A program made the translations under genes and the position numbers. The notes under the pieces were generated by a model. The model searched no databases. It was not told the DNA's origin and was given only the letters and a program-made list of their open reading frames with translations. A DNA stretch of 64,000 nt from Compostibacter hankyongensis (lineage in GTDB: Bacteria > Bacteroidota > Bacteroidia > Chitinophagales > Chitinophagaceae): assembly GCF_039541075.1 (NCBI RefSeq), contig NZ_BAABFN010000021.1, positions 90,269 through 154,268 on the forward strand, written 5' to 3'. Positions 1 to 8,475 of this stretch are shown here, in pieces (position 1 is the stretch's first letter; each line of letters opens with the position of its first letter).

Positions 1-176
1 CACAGATGCGCATCCGGTATCTGTACGACTTCTCCCGAGAGGAGCTCTACCGCCATTTCAGCATGCAATTCCCGGAATTTCTGCAGCGCATTCCTCAGTA
101 TATGCTGGCCTCCTTTCTCGGCTTTACCCCGGAATATCTGAGCGAGATCAGGAAAAAAGAAGCCGAAAGCAGATGA
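1..176 (+). CDS. Crp/Fnr-type regulator, C-terminal part only
   Basis: The window opens inside this gene; the last 58 codons are visible, read from base 3 to a TGA at 174-176. The tail contains FPEFLQRIPQYMLASFLG followed by FTPEYLSEIRKK. This is the usual end of Bacteroidota Crp/Fnr regulators, where a winged-helix DNA-binding domain recognises the operator. The cNMP-binding domain lies off the left edge, so the ligand cannot be judged. The family assignment rests on this tail only. Confidence 0.75.
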   Translation, partial: QMRIRYLYDFSREELYRHFSMQFPEFLQRIPQYMLASFLGFTPEYLSEIRKKEAESR

Positions 177-388
177 CGGTTTGCGGTCAGGCAGGGCGCA
201 GGGCCGGACAGGTCGCAAACAACCTTCATTTTGTCGTATCCGACCGCTGTCCGATTTCAATTTTCCCCGCATCTTTGTAGTGTTAAGCTTAACAACAGAC
301 CATCAGTACAAAAGATAAGTGGAGCAGCGACCACTCAAAAAACGGGCGGAACCGAAAAGCCAGACGAGTAGGAACAAAAACACAGGCT

Positions 389-838
389 ATGTCAAACAAT
401 ACTGTTTCGCTGCACAGAATTCTTAAAGCGTCCCCGGAAAAGGTATACCGCGCATTCACCGAAGCCTCGGCCATTGCTTCATGGTTACCTCCTTATGGAT
501 TTGTTTGTACCGTCCATCAAATGAATGCAGAAACGGGCGGTTCTTATAAAATGTCGTTCCAGAATTTTTCAACCGGCAACAGCCATTCATTCGGCGGGAC
601 CTACCTGGAGCTCAAACCGAACGAATTTTTGAAATACACGGATAAATTTGACGACCCTAACCTGCCGGGAGAGATGATCACCACTGTCTGGCTCCGGAAA
701 ACCATTGCGGGTACAGAAATAAAAATTACGCAGGAAGGAATTCCTGCCCTCATACCGGTTGAAATGTGCTATTTAGGCTGGCAGGATTCGCTGGACAAGC
801 TGACCAAGCTGACAGATCCTGAAATACCGGATGCTTGA
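389..838 (+). CDS. SRPBCC (AHSA1-like) domain protein
   Basis: A complete 149-residue protein. The N-terminal pattern LHRILKASPEKVYRAFTEASAIASW is the classic first strand and helix of the SRPBCC/START-like ligand-binding fold. GGSYKMSFQN and GGTYLELKPNEFLKYTDKF follow, as in AHSA1-type (activator of Hsp90 ATPase homologue) proteins. These small cytoplasmic proteins bind hydrophobic ligands, but the ligand is usually unknown. It stands alone on the plus strand and ends shortly before a hairpin terminator. No signal peptide is seen. The fold assignment is firm; the function is open. Confidence 0.85.
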   Translation: MSNNTVSLHRILKASPEKVYRAFTEASAIASWLPPYGFVCTVHQMNAETGGSYKMSFQNFSTGNSHSFGGTYLELKPNEFLKYTDKFDDPNLPGEMITTVWLRKTIAGTEIKITQEGIPALIPVEMCYLGWQDSLDKLTKLTDPEIPDA

Positions 839-868
839 TTCAGGAAACGAGGACTATATCGCATTCAC

Positions 869-904
869 GGACCATCAGGCATAACATTCCCGATGGTCCT
901 TTTT
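869..904 (+). terminator. Rho-independent terminator after the SRPBCC gene
   Basis: GGACCATC (869-876) can pair with GATGGTCC (892-899) and is followed by a run of T. It lies 30 bases past the SRPBCC stop codon. Confidence 0.7.
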
Positions 905-964
905 CTGCTACTAAAAGCAAAAAAATGGATAATGCAACAGGCCCGGTAAGGGAAAATAGTCATT

Positions 965-1798
965 TTAGCTGTTATTGCCGCCCCATGCATCGATTGTTTC
1001 CCTGATGATGTTCAGCACCTCATTCATCTCTTCAATATGAGGATAATGAGCGGAATAAGGCATCTTATAAACCTTAAGATCGGAAAAATTATCATGGATG
1101 GTGGCCCGTGCTTCGTCCAGGTTGACGACAGCGTCCTGCAACCCGAAAAAAACAATCGTTTTAACGCTGCTGGGAGCCACTTCAACATCTATAAAGTCTT
1201 TTCGGGTCTCAAAAAATCCGTCAACGTCCATTATATATTCCGGCGATACAAAATGGGAAAAATAGGAAACCTGCCGATCCCGATGATGCCAGTAGTGATT
1301 GAATATACCGGGATTACTTAACAAGAACTGCCAACCCGAGATGTTATTGTCATCAAAAGATCCGGACAGGTTCCGGATTACGGATCTCATCTTTTCTGCT
1401 CCGACATCGTCATTATTAAGAACACAATCCCTTTCCATAAGGGAAAAAATATTCCTGTCGGCGCTGAAAACCCGAAAACAAGGGGCAGACATAAAAGCTA
1501 TCTTTATCTTTTCCGCATGCTTTTGCAGCAACCAGGCTACAACCTGTCCGCCCATGCTATGGCCCAATACGAACAGCGGCTTCCCCTGATAATGTTCCAA
1601 CAAAAAGCTTTCTGCATCCTGAAGCAATTGTTCAAAGCGATCGCCTTTAAATCCTGCCGGAAGCGTGTTTCTCAACGCCGAGGGGGCGTTCCAAACCCGG
1701 AGATCCAGACCATGCCGCTTATACAACGGCGCAAGCATATTACGCTCCGGATTGCTGTTTAAGCCCGGACCGCCGTGATAAAAAAGTAGTTGTTCCAT
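965..1798 (-). CDS. Alpha/beta hydrolase
   Basis: A 277-residue alpha/beta-hydrolase-fold enzyme. Near the N-terminus LLFYHGGPG is the oxyanion-hole strand. FVLGHSMGGQV carries the nucleophile elbow GxSxG with the catalytic Ser. GLQDAVV supplies the likely acid and YSAHYPHIEE the catalytic His, so the triad looks complete. There is no signal peptide, so it should act in the cytoplasm. The substrate cannot be told; proline iminopeptidase-like and lactonase or esterase activities are all possible. It follows the LuxR gene with only a few bases between them, so the two are probably one transcript. Confidence 0.8.
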   Translation of the reverse strand: MEQLLFYHGGPGLNSNPERNMLAPLYKRHGLDLRVWNAPSALRNTLPAGFKGDRFEQLLQDAESFLLEHYQGKPLFVLGHSMGGQVVAWLLQKHAEKIKIAFMSAPCFRVFSADRNIFSLMERDCVLNNDDVGAEKMRSVIRNLSGSFDDNNISGWQFLLSNPGIFNHYWHHRDRQVSYFSHFVSPEYIMDVDGFFETRKDFIDVEVAPSSVKTIVFFGLQDAVVNLDEARATIHDNFSDLKVYKMPYSAHYPHIEEMNEVLNIIRETIDAWGGNNS

Positions 1799-1801
1799 TT
1801 T

Positions 1802-2602
1802 TTAGATAATTGCATTCTTGATAGCGTAGGCCACGAGCTCTACAGCATTTTTTGCATTTGATTTTCGCATCATGTTTTTCCTGTGGATGATAACGGTAGC
1901 TTCCGCAATATGCATTTTACCGGCAATTTGCTTTGCCGAAAGACCATCTGTCATATACAGCAACACCTCTTTTTCCTTGTTGGTAAAAAGGGTGTCCTCC
2001 TCATGGGGATAAAAGTAATTGGTAACAATATTTTGAAACCCTCCCGGATGACTGATGGATTTCTTCTCAATAGAATGCAGTATACGCGTATCGCTTTTCA
2101 GATTGGTGATATTGAGGCAGATACCCAGCGAGTACAAGGGAAGGGCCGTAACCGGTGAGGTAATATAGGCGCCGCGTTGCAGGATAAATTCTTGCTTGTG
2201 GCTGGGCGTTTCGACCCGGAATGTGCTCGAAAAGACGTACGTGCTATGTTCCTCCCGGGGAGCGGACTCCAGCAACTGGCAATTGCGGACAAAGATATCC
2301 AGGCTGTAAATTCTGAAATCATCTTTGTTCACCACATGCCTCAGCATATCCATACCGCCCTCCAAAAAATCCTGCGGATAATAACCCGGTATCAAACAGT
2401 CCACCCCGGCGTGCAGTAAATATTGTTGCTTGGTATAGTCAATGATAAAGAAAAGCGGAAAGAACCCGTGATGATATATGCCGGCAAATTGCCTGAAATA
2501 TTGCATCTTTTCCATGACTTCGGACTCATCCACCAGGTTTGGGTTATAATAAATATCATTAAGATAACCCTCAAAAGTATGCTTCAGTCTTTTAGCAGAC
2601 AT
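1802..2602 (-). CDS. LuxR-type helix-turn-helix regulator
   Basis: The C-terminal 65 residues are a GerE/LuxR DNA-binding domain: FTNKEKEVLLYMTDGLSAKQ, then IAGKMHIAEATVIIHRKNMM. About 200 N-terminal residues form an unassigned sensor region, possibly PAS-like, with no receiver-domain Asp pattern seen. The reading frame extends to a TTG at 2716, but the ATG at 2602 (MSAKRLKHTF) is the better start because the upstream extension is short and unlike the family. It lies directly upstream of the alpha/beta hydrolase on the same strand and may control it and itself. Confidence 0.8.
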   Translation of the reverse strand: MSAKRLKHTFEGYLNDIYYNPNLVDESEVMEKMQYFRQFAGIYHHGFFPLFFIIDYTKQQYLLHAGVDCLIPGYYPQDFLEGGMDMLRHVVNKDDFRIYSLDIFVRNCQLLESAPREEHSTYVFSSTFRVETPSHKQEFILQRGAYITSPVTALPLYSLGICLNITNLKSDTRILHSIEKKSISHPGGFQNIVTNYFYPHEEDTLFTNKEKEVLLYMTDGLSAKQIAGKMHIAEATVIIHRKNMMRKSNAKNAVELVAYAIKNAII

Positions 2603-2779
2603 CCGTGTCTTTTTATCAACATATAAAAATAGTAAAATCCTTATAAAAATATAAAAACTCTTTCCGGAAATACCAACAGTTAATGCCTTTTTAACCTCGC
2701 ACATATCTGCCAGCAATACCCTGGATAATATCGGCCTGCCTTCTTTTCCCGGGAAGCTAAAGTTAGTATGAATTGGCCG

Positions 2780-2787
2780 TACATTTG
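2780..2787 (+). promoter_or_regulatory. Putative -7 box for the SGNH gene
   Basis: TACATTTG matches the Bacteroidota -7 consensus TAnnTTTG and lies 49 bases before the ATG at 2836. It supports that ATG rather than the earlier in-frame ATG at 2773. Confidence 0.45.
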
Positions 2788-2835
2788 TACGGAAAAGCGC
2801 TTACCGTATTGAAAATACAAAGTGGCAGAACAGCT

Positions 2836-4611
2836 ATGAAAAAAGTACTCCTTCCGCTGCTGGCAGCAGCGATGCTGCACAACGTTGCCAACGCGCAGCA
2901 ACAACGAAGCCTGGAATGGCACGACGCCAAAGGCGCCCTGGGCATCTGCGAGACAGACACCGCAAATGTATATCACCGGCTACCCGCTTACCTGCAGCCA
3001 CTGATCACCAAAGGCGCCTGGAACCAGTCGGTGAGGTCGGCCGGCGAATACCTGCACTTCAGGACCACGGCCCGCCATTTCAGGATCAAATTCGTCATTC
3101 AGGGCAAGAGCTACGCCATGCCGCATATGCCGGCAACCGGGGTGGCAGGGGTAGACCTCTATGCCAAAGACGCCAACGGCGCCTGGAACTGGTCGCCTCC
3201 TTTCGAGTATCGCTTCGGGGATACCTGTGTGTATAACTACCGGCCTGTAAAAGTGATCGCAAGAGGGAACACCGGCACGGACGGTATGGCCGACTATTAC
3301 CTGTACCTGCCCCTATACAGCATCCTGGAATGGATATCGGTCGGCACTTTCGAAGGAGAGCGCTTTGAATACCTCGGAGAAGATGCAGATCAGCCCATTG
3401 TGGCGTATGGCACCTCCATCATGCAGGGAGCGGTGGCATCCCGCCCGGGTATGGCCTGGACCAATATGCTGTCGCGCAGGCTGGGTCGTGAAGTAAAGAA
3501 CATCGGGCTCTCCGGCAACGGTCGCTATGAAGGTCCGATCTTCGACCTGATGTCCGGGGTGAACGCCAGGCTGTATATCCTCGACTGCATGCCTAACCTC
3601 ACCGGCTTTTCCCCCGATACAGTAGAGAAACGCCTGCGCTATGGCATTGCCAAATTGCAGGAGGCGCATCCCGACATCCCTATCCTGCTGGCGGAGCATG
3701 CGGACGGTAACCCGGATTTTGAAATGGATACTACGCTGGTGAATAAATATCACCGCGCCAGCGTCACCGTATCCCGTATCTATGATAAGCTGAAAGCAGA
3801 AGGTGTAAAGCATATCTATCTGCTGACAGAGAAAGAGATCGGCCTGGATATCAACAGCACGGTAGAGGGTACCCACCCGAATGACATAGGCATGATGAAA
3901 TATGCGCTGGCCTATGAGAAAAAGATCAGGAAGATATTGAATGAACCTGCAGGGGATATCTCTACGCAGATGCCGGTTGAGCAGTATCGCGACGGCTACG
4001 ACTGGCGCCGGCGGCATGAAGAGGTGATGGCGGCTGTCAGGGACAGACACCCTTCCGCCATCATATTCGGCAACTCCATTATCAACTATTGGGGTGGAGA
4101 ACCGAAGCCGGAGAAGGCCGCTCCACGCGGACAGGACTCATGGGAAAAGTATATGGGTCCTGCAAGCGTGCAGAATGCTGGTTTCGGCTACGACCGCATC
4201 GAGAATGTGCTGTGGCGGATATACCATGGCGAGCTGGACGATTTTACCGGCAGTGCCATCATTGTGAACATCGGCACCAACAACCTGGGCTTGAACACGG
4301 ATGATGAGATCCTGGAGGGACTGGATTTCCTGGTAAAGCAGATCCGGTTGCGGCGGCCGGACGCTACCCTCTATCTGGGCGGTATCCTGCCACGCCGCGC
4401 TATGCTGGGCCGGGTACTGGCGCTGAATCCCCGGATCAGCAAAGTAGCCACTGCTAACGGATGTAAATATTTTGATCTTTCCAAGCGGTTTCTGAAGGGC
4501 AACGCGCTGAATGATGCTTTATTCCTCCCGGATGGCCTGCACCCCAATGCCAAGGGGTATGCCCTGTTGGGAGAAGGGATACAGCAGCTGCTGCAGGGAA
4601 AGCTGAAATAA
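2836..4611 (+). CDS. Secreted double-domain SGNH/GDSL hydrolase
   Basis: The protein starts with a signal peptide (MKKVLLPLLAAAMLHNVANA). A beta-rich N-terminal domain of about 170 residues follows, typical of proteins that precede SGNH_hydro_3 modules. The first SGNH domain has PIVAYGTSIMQG (block I Ser), GLSGNGRYEG and EGTHPNDIG (Asp-His block). The second has IIFGNSIINYWGG, IVNIGTNNLG and PDGLHPNAKGY. Both keep a block I Ser and a block V DxxH, so both could be active esterases, probably removing acyl groups from glycans in the periplasm or outside. An upstream in-frame ATG at 2773 is less likely because it precedes the promoter-like box. Confidence 0.8.
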   Translation: MKKVLLPLLAAAMLHNVANAQQQRSLEWHDAKGALGICETDTANVYHRLPAYLQPLITKGAWNQSVRSAGEYLHFRTTARHFRIKFVIQGKSYAMPHMPATGVAGVDLYAKDANGAWNWSPPFEYRFGDTCVYNYRPVKVIARGNTGTDGMADYYLYLPLYSILEWISVGTFEGERFEYLGEDADQPIVAYGTSIMQGAVASRPGMAWTNMLSRRLGREVKNIGLSGNGRYEGPIFDLMSGVNARLYILDCMPNLTGFSPDTVEKRLRYGIAKLQEAHPDIPILLAEHADGNPDFEMDTTLVNKYHRASVTVSRIYDKLKAEGVKHIYLLTEKEIGLDINSTVEGTHPNDIGMMKYALAYEKKIRKILNEPAGDISTQMPVEQYRDGYDWRRRHEEVMAAVRDRHPSAIIFGNSIINYWGGEPKPEKAAPRGQDSWEKYMGPASVQNAGFGYDRIENVLWRIYHGELDDFTGSAIIVNIGTNNLGLNTDDEILEGLDFLVKQIRLRRPDATLYLGGILPRRAMLGRVLALNPRISKVATANGCKYFDLSKRFLKGNALNDALFLPDGLHPNAKGYALLGEGIQQLLQGKLK

Positions 4612-4684
4612 ATTTAAAGCCGCGAATTATAGCGATCAGGTTCCCTCCGATCGTTTTTTATCCTGTGTTGAAGATTCAACCGTC

Positions 4685-4966
4685 ATGGTTGGGGAATTCA
4701 GCCGGGAGCAGCTCATGTACCGGCAGTTCCCGGCACTCGAAGCCATCACGCGTAAAATCATAGAACAGGATTATGGCAAGACCCGGGAAAACTTTGCCGT
4801 GTTTATTACTTCCTCACCGGAAGAACGGTACATACACCTGCTGAAAACCAAGCCGGAACTGGTTCAGCGCGTACCCCAGCATCAGCTTGCAAGCTATCTG
4901 GGAATTACACCCGAATCGCTGAGCCGGATCAGGAAAAGAATAGCTACAAAGCGATACGCCCCCTGA
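4685..4966 (+). pseudogene. Truncated Crp/Fnr regulator remnant
   Basis: About 93 codons with a clear Crp/Fnr C-terminal half: SSPEERYIHLLKTKPELVQR then VPQHQLASYLGITPESLSRI. The cNMP-binding domain is missing and only 73 bases separate the frame from the SGNH stop, so this is half of a regulator. The first dozen residues resemble a partly kept linker. It overlaps the 3' end of the opposing DUF4386 gene by 23 bases. It may be a dead remnant; a short stand-alone DNA-binding protein is possible but less likely. Confidence 0.6.
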
Positions 4967-5645
4967 TCAGCAACCAGATCCCTAATCCCATTTCGCCGGC
5001 AGCCATCGGGACACTCAACACAGTCTCAATGCTTTCTATCGGGACTTCATATTGGGAGAAGAGCAACTTGGCAGTATGTACCCCCAGGTAGCTCAGCCCG
5101 GCAATGGTCAGTAAAACGCTCCATATGACAGGAATATAACCTGATCTGAAAGCCAGGAAGCCGAGGATTAAAAGGTGCAGCCCGAAAAGGATCAGCGCAG
5201 CGGACCATGAGCGCTGAAACAGCTGAATAAATAGCATCACCTGAGCTTCGGTGTCTTGTGTGACGGTCATGGTATTGTTAAGAAGTACCGGGATAGCATC
5301 CAGATTCAGTATAGCACCGCCCAGCATAACGGCATACACCAGTCTGAACCAGGCCATCAGCAGGGAAAGACCCTCGCTGACCTGTTTCAGGAAATAATAA
5401 AGTGCCCAGGCCGCCAGCACGTCGCACACAAGGATCATCGTCCAGGCGAGTATACCGCTGCGAAAAAGCAGCCCGGAGGCCTTTATATGACGGACGGTAG
5501 CTGAGGCCTCACCCGGTATGACCAGCCTGTCGAAAACAAACCCATAGGCATAACCTGCAAGCACGCTCATAGCCAGTATAGCCGAGCCGGCAATGACGGC
5601 GGACTTCCGCCGGGACATAATTTCAACAGATATCGTCATATTCAT
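4944..5645 (-). CDS. DUF4386 integral membrane protein
   Basis: A 233-residue protein with about six hydrophobic helices, beginning with SAVIAGSAILAMSVLAGYAY. The pattern of helices, with SGLLFRSGILAWTMILVCDV and the late LFGLHLLILGFLAFRSGYIP, matches the DUF4386 family of bacterial inner-membrane proteins. No function is established for that family. It is a single gene with its own promoter-like box upstream, and its 3' end runs into the Crp remnant on the other strand. Confidence 0.75.
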   Translation of the reverse strand: MNMTISVEIMSRRKSAVIAGSAILAMSVLAGYAYGFVFDRLVIPGEASATVRHIKASGLLFRSGILAWTMILVCDVLAAWALYYFLKQVSEGLSLLMAWFRLVYAVMLGGAILNLDAIPVLLNNTMTVTQDTEAQVMLFIQLFQRSWSAALILFGLHLLILGFLAFRSGYIPVIWSVLLTIAGLSYLGVHTAKLLFSQYEVPIESIETVLSVPMAAGEMGLGIWLLIRGRIAL

Positions 5646-5689
5646 TTTGCCTTGTCCAAAACAGATGGGATCGTTCCCACTACCGGGTA

Positions 5690-5697
5690 CAAAATTA
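5690..5697 (-). promoter_or_regulatory. Putative -7 box for the DUF4386 gene
   Basis: Read on the minus strand this is TAATTTTG, a match to TAnnTTTG, 45 bases upstream of the DUF4386 start. Confidence 0.4.
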
Positions 5698-5754
5698 CCC
5701 TATACGACCTGCTATTTCCGTTGACTTTGGTTAAGAAATGAAAACGACGCCATT

Positions 5755-5871
5755 ATGCTGCCAATAGCCCTTTGCTCATTTTTTGATGAAAACTCTTCCC
5801 TACGTGCATTCCTTTTAACTTGCCATGCAGCATTTCGAAGTGTTCGATTGTCTTTCAATCATTCCTCCTAA
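5755..5871 (+). other. Possible leader ORF upstream of a lipoprotein (copy A)
   Basis: A 38-codon frame ending 16 bases before the lipoprotein start. Its beginning, MLPIALCSFFDENSS, resembles the two 20-residue peptides at 9735 and 9923 (both with an SFF/SYC-x-ED-x-S pattern). The DNA after it also resembles the leader at 9735 (CTTTTAACTTGCCATGCAGC here, CTTTTAGCTTGTCATGCAGC there). Translation is not proven; the similarity of the three leaders is what stands out. Confidence 0.35.
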
Positions 5872-5887
5872 CTAAAAACTCACTGAC

Positions 5888-6355
5888 ATGAAAACTGCTT
5901 TGAAGCCGTCAATAATCAGACCGGCCGGTTTTCTTTTTCCTGTTATTGCTCTGGGGATCTCGTTAATGCTCCTTTCCTGCAAAAAAGACAAATCCCTCAT
6001 AAGTAACAAGGTTTATGGAACCGTAATCGGATTTGATCCCTGTACAGTTGTTAATAATGGAGGTGCAACAGGCTACCTGATAGAATTAGAGGAACTAAAT
6101 GCACCCAACCGCATTATTGATACGGTCACTACTTATAATCTACCGGACTTATTTCATTTCACTCCTGATCTGTTTTCAAGATCTGCTTATCTTTTCCCAG
6201 AAAACCTCCGGAATAAATTTAAGTTTAAATTGACTTACACATTAATTCCAGATAATAAAAAACATTACCCTATATGTCGTGCTGATATCTTTATGTATCC
6301 CATTATAGGTGAAACACAAATAAAAATAATAAAGACATATGGCGTGGTTAAATAA
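5888..6355 (+). CDS. Small predicted lipoprotein, unknown function
   Basis: 155 residues. A hydrophobic leader ends in ISLMLLSCKKDKS, a lipobox with Cys at about position 31 followed by KKD, which is usual for Bacteroidota lipoproteins. The rest has no motif recognised here; its alternating hydrophobic pattern suggests a small beta-rich domain. It is alone, preceded by the leader repeat and followed by repeat R1a. The low-GC sequence differs from the host-like genes to its left, so it may have been acquired. Confidence 0.6.
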   Translation: MKTALKPSIIRPAGFLFPVIALGISLMLLSCKKDKSLISNKVYGTVIGFDPCTVVNNGGATGYLIELEELNAPNRIIDTVTTYNLPDLFHFTPDLFSRSAYLFPENLRNKFKFKLTYTLIPDNKKHYPICRADIFMYPIIGETQIKIIKTYGVVK

Positions 6356-6411
6356 TTTAAGCTTATAAAGCTACACTTCACCGACCCAGTTCTAATATTT
6401 TTTTATAGCCA

Positions 6412-6534
6412 CAGCAATCTGTAAAGTGTACAAATTGCTCTTAAATCATAATCAATTCATTATAATAAAATCGGTGACTTAAATTTACGCAGATTGACAG
6501 GTCTTCGATTACTTATCGAAAATGACCCCGATTT
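6412..6534. repeat. Dispersed repeat R1, copy a (integrase-leader-like)
   Basis: This segment matches the region just upstream of the integrase start at 14737-14852. A 24-base block (6426-6449 and 14751-14774) is identical. A weaker inverted pair, AAATCGGTGAC and GACCCCGATTT, mirrors the strong inverted pair of copy b. No integrase gene adjoins this copy, so it looks like the scar of a related element whose integrase was lost. Confidence 0.65.
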
Positions 6535-6623
6535 ACAGTACTTGATACAAGAGGGGTGATCAGAAACAAATAATATGTGCGAGAAATAACTGAATGCTTG
6601 ATGATCAGCTGTTTTAAAAAGAT

Positions 6624-6631
6624 TAAATTTG
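6624..6631 (+). promoter_or_regulatory. Putative -7 box for crp copy 1
   Basis: TAAATTTG matches TAnnTTTG, 39 bases before the crp ATG. The second crp copy has the same octamer at nearly the same distance. Confidence 0.45.
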
Positions 6632-6669
6632 CATGTCGATGGTTTTCAACTTAAATAGAATTTAGTCGC

Positions 6670-7236
6670 ATGGGTCATATAAGAGAATACTACGAACGAA
6701 TATTAAAATTACAAGAAACAGAGTGGAAATTTATAGCATCCCATTTTGACAAGAGAGTTTTTGCTAAGAACGAAATCATTACACGGCAAGGCGAAACGGA
6801 AAACTACCTTTCTTTTGTAGAGACTGGCATCATTCGATTTTATATCCCCGATGATGAAAACGAACTAACTTTTAACTTCTGTTTTGATAAAGAATTTACC
6901 TGTGCTTACAATTCATTCCTAACACAAACCCCGTCTGAATACGAATTGCAAGCATTGACAGAAACTGTTGTTTGGCAAATAGCCTATGATGATTTGCAAA
7001 AGGTGTATGCACAGACCAAAGCAGGAAATTATTTAGGACGTTTTGTATCTGAAAAGCTGTTTTTACAGAAAAGCAAAAGGGAACTATCACTTTTAAAGCA
7101 TACTGCCAAAGAACGGTATTTAAACCTGTTCAATGAACAACCCGATATTTTAAAATTCATTCCGCTAAAATACGTTGCTTCCTATATTGGAATAACCCCC
7201 CAGGGGTTGAGCAGAATACGCAGACAGATTACTTAA
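6670..7236 (+). CDS. Crp/Fnr family regulator, copy 1
   Basis: 188 residues, full length for the family. The N-terminal cNMP-binding beta-roll includes ITRQGETENYLSFVETGIIR and the C-terminal winged helix ends in KYVASYIGITPQGLSRIRRQ. It lacks the residues that define a classic cAMP pocket as far as can be judged, so the effector is unknown. It is followed by a peptide deformylase gene 57 bases downstream on the same strand. The pair recurs inverted at 29521-30782; the two Crp proteins differ at about ten positions. Confidence 0.85.
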   Translation: MGHIREYYERILKLQETEWKFIASHFDKRVFAKNEIITRQGETENYLSFVETGIIRFYIPDDENELTFNFCFDKEFTCAYNSFLTQTPSEYELQALTETVVWQIAYDDLQKVYAQTKAGNYLGRFVSEKLFLQKSKRELSLLKHTAKERYLNLFNEQPDILKFIPLKYVASYIGITPQGLSRIRRQIT

Positions 7237-7293
7237 CATAGGTTCATTGCCTACCCTGTTTATTCTTTGGAAATTTGTTGAAAAATCCAAAGA

Positions 7294-7875
7294 ATGAAAC
7301 GACCCATCTTAGCATACGGACACAGCATTTTAAAACAGAAATGCAACGACATCGAAAAGAGCTACCCCGAATTGGACAAATTGATTGCCGACATTTGGGA
7401 AACAATGAGGAATGCCAATGGTTGCGGATTGGCATCGCCACAAATCGGACTGCCGATTAGGCTATTTATCGTAGACAGCCAATCCACTTTTGAAAATCTT
7501 GACGAAGAAGACAGAACGTTCTATTATCCCCAAGACGACAAGGGGATAATGGAAACGTTTATCAATGCAAAAATCATTGAACGGTCTGAAGAACTTTGGG
7601 AAGACGAAGAAGGATGTTTAAGTATTCCAAACTTATTATGCAAAGTACAAAGGAATTGGGCGATAACGATTGAATATTATAACCAAAACTTTGAGAAACA
7701 AACTCGCTCATTCAGTGGAACGACCGCAAGAATGATACAGCACGAACACGACCACACAGAAGGAATATTACACCTTGACTATCTTAAACCCCTAACTAAA
7801 AAGCTGATCGAGGGAAAACTCAAAAAGATAGTGAAAGGACAAATAGCCCCTAAATATCCAATGAAATACCGATAA
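7294..7875 (+). CDS. def: Peptide deformylase, copy 1
   Basis: A 193-residue metalloenzyme that removes the formyl group from the N-terminal Met of new proteins. All three active-site motifs are present: GCGLASPQ (residues 43-50), EGCLS (106-110, with the metal-binding Cys) and QHEHDH (149-154, two metal His and the catalytic Glu). It should therefore be active. It lies behind a Crp/Fnr gene and looks like an accessory extra copy rather than the housekeeping gene, which is usually near fmt. A close second copy is at 29521-30105. Confidence 0.9.
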   Translation: MKRPILAYGHSILKQKCNDIEKSYPELDKLIADIWETMRNANGCGLASPQIGLPIRLFIVDSQSTFENLDEEDRTFYYPQDDKGIMETFINAKIIERSEELWEDEEGCLSIPNLLCKVQRNWAITIEYYNQNFEKQTRSFSGTTARMIQHEHDHTEGILHLDYLKPLTKKLIEGKLKKIVKGQIAPKYPMKYR

Positions 7876-7929
7876 ATTACTGGACAAAAAATGGGACAAG
7901 CCTATCATCTTTAGACTTGTCCCAGGAAG

Positions 7930-8003
<74 letters not shown>

Positions 8004-8113
8004 ATGTCCACAAATGTCGGATAATTCATAAAAACCGGCAAAGATTTAGCCGCGCTCCCAAAAATACAGTATCCGAAAACTAAAAAGGGCGATCATTACT
8101 GACCGTCCTTTCT

Positions 8114-8202
8114 GTGATCCCACAGGTACAAAACTCGAACTCTTTTTTGGAAGATTTAAGACGATTAAATCAATTAAAAGACAGTCCATATCAGCGTGAT
8201 TT
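8114..8202. repeat. Dispersed repeat R2, copy a
   Basis: An 89-base segment that matches 14950-15038 without gaps and with about nine mismatches by eye. In one frame both copies read VQNSNSFLEDLRRLNQLKD, and within this block the differences are synonymous third-base changes, so it was once protein-coding. No start codon or full gene adjoins it. A hairpin (AAAGGGCG with CGTCCTTT, 8083-8109) sits just before it, as a hairpin also does before copy b. Confidence 0.65.
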
Positions 8203-8292
8203 AGTAGTCAATTGTAAATCTATCCGCATTTCGTGCGGTTCCAGTTCCGGTCAAAGCAGCCTGATCTAAGGTTAACCTCCTGCATCCCGGCG

Positions 8293-8335
8293 GCGCCAGA
8301 CGCCCTTTCCCTTTAGGGGAAATCCCGTCTGGCGC
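8293..8335. other. Strong two-step hairpin between tRNA-Val and the integrase
   Basis: GCGCCAGACG (8293-8302) pairs perfectly with CGTCTGGCGC (8326-8335). Inside the loop TTTCCC (8306-8311) pairs with GGGAAA (8317-8322). No T run follows, so it is not a standard terminator. The rest of the 8004-8475 gap holds repeat R2a and no gene that could be supported. Confidence 0.5.
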
Positions 8336-8475
8336 GATCAATGGTGTAACCCCTTGTGAAATAGCGTCCATTCCTTTCATCCATTCCCGCTACTCACAAG
8401 CGGTTACGAGTATTTTTTTGTCCGACCGTAGGGGATTCACTAATCCTGACATTAAAAACCTAATTTTTTATACCT

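Noticed and set aside
1037..1762. Several plus-strand frames opposite the alpha/beta hydrolase
   Set aside because: They lie on the antisense of a gene with a complete catalytic triad and show no motif or ribosome site of their own.
8114..8150. tRNA-like 3' end in repeat R2 (CTCGAAC resembling a T arm)
   Set aside because: No acceptor or anticodon stems could be folded around it, and codon-type substitutions between the two copies fit coding DNA better.
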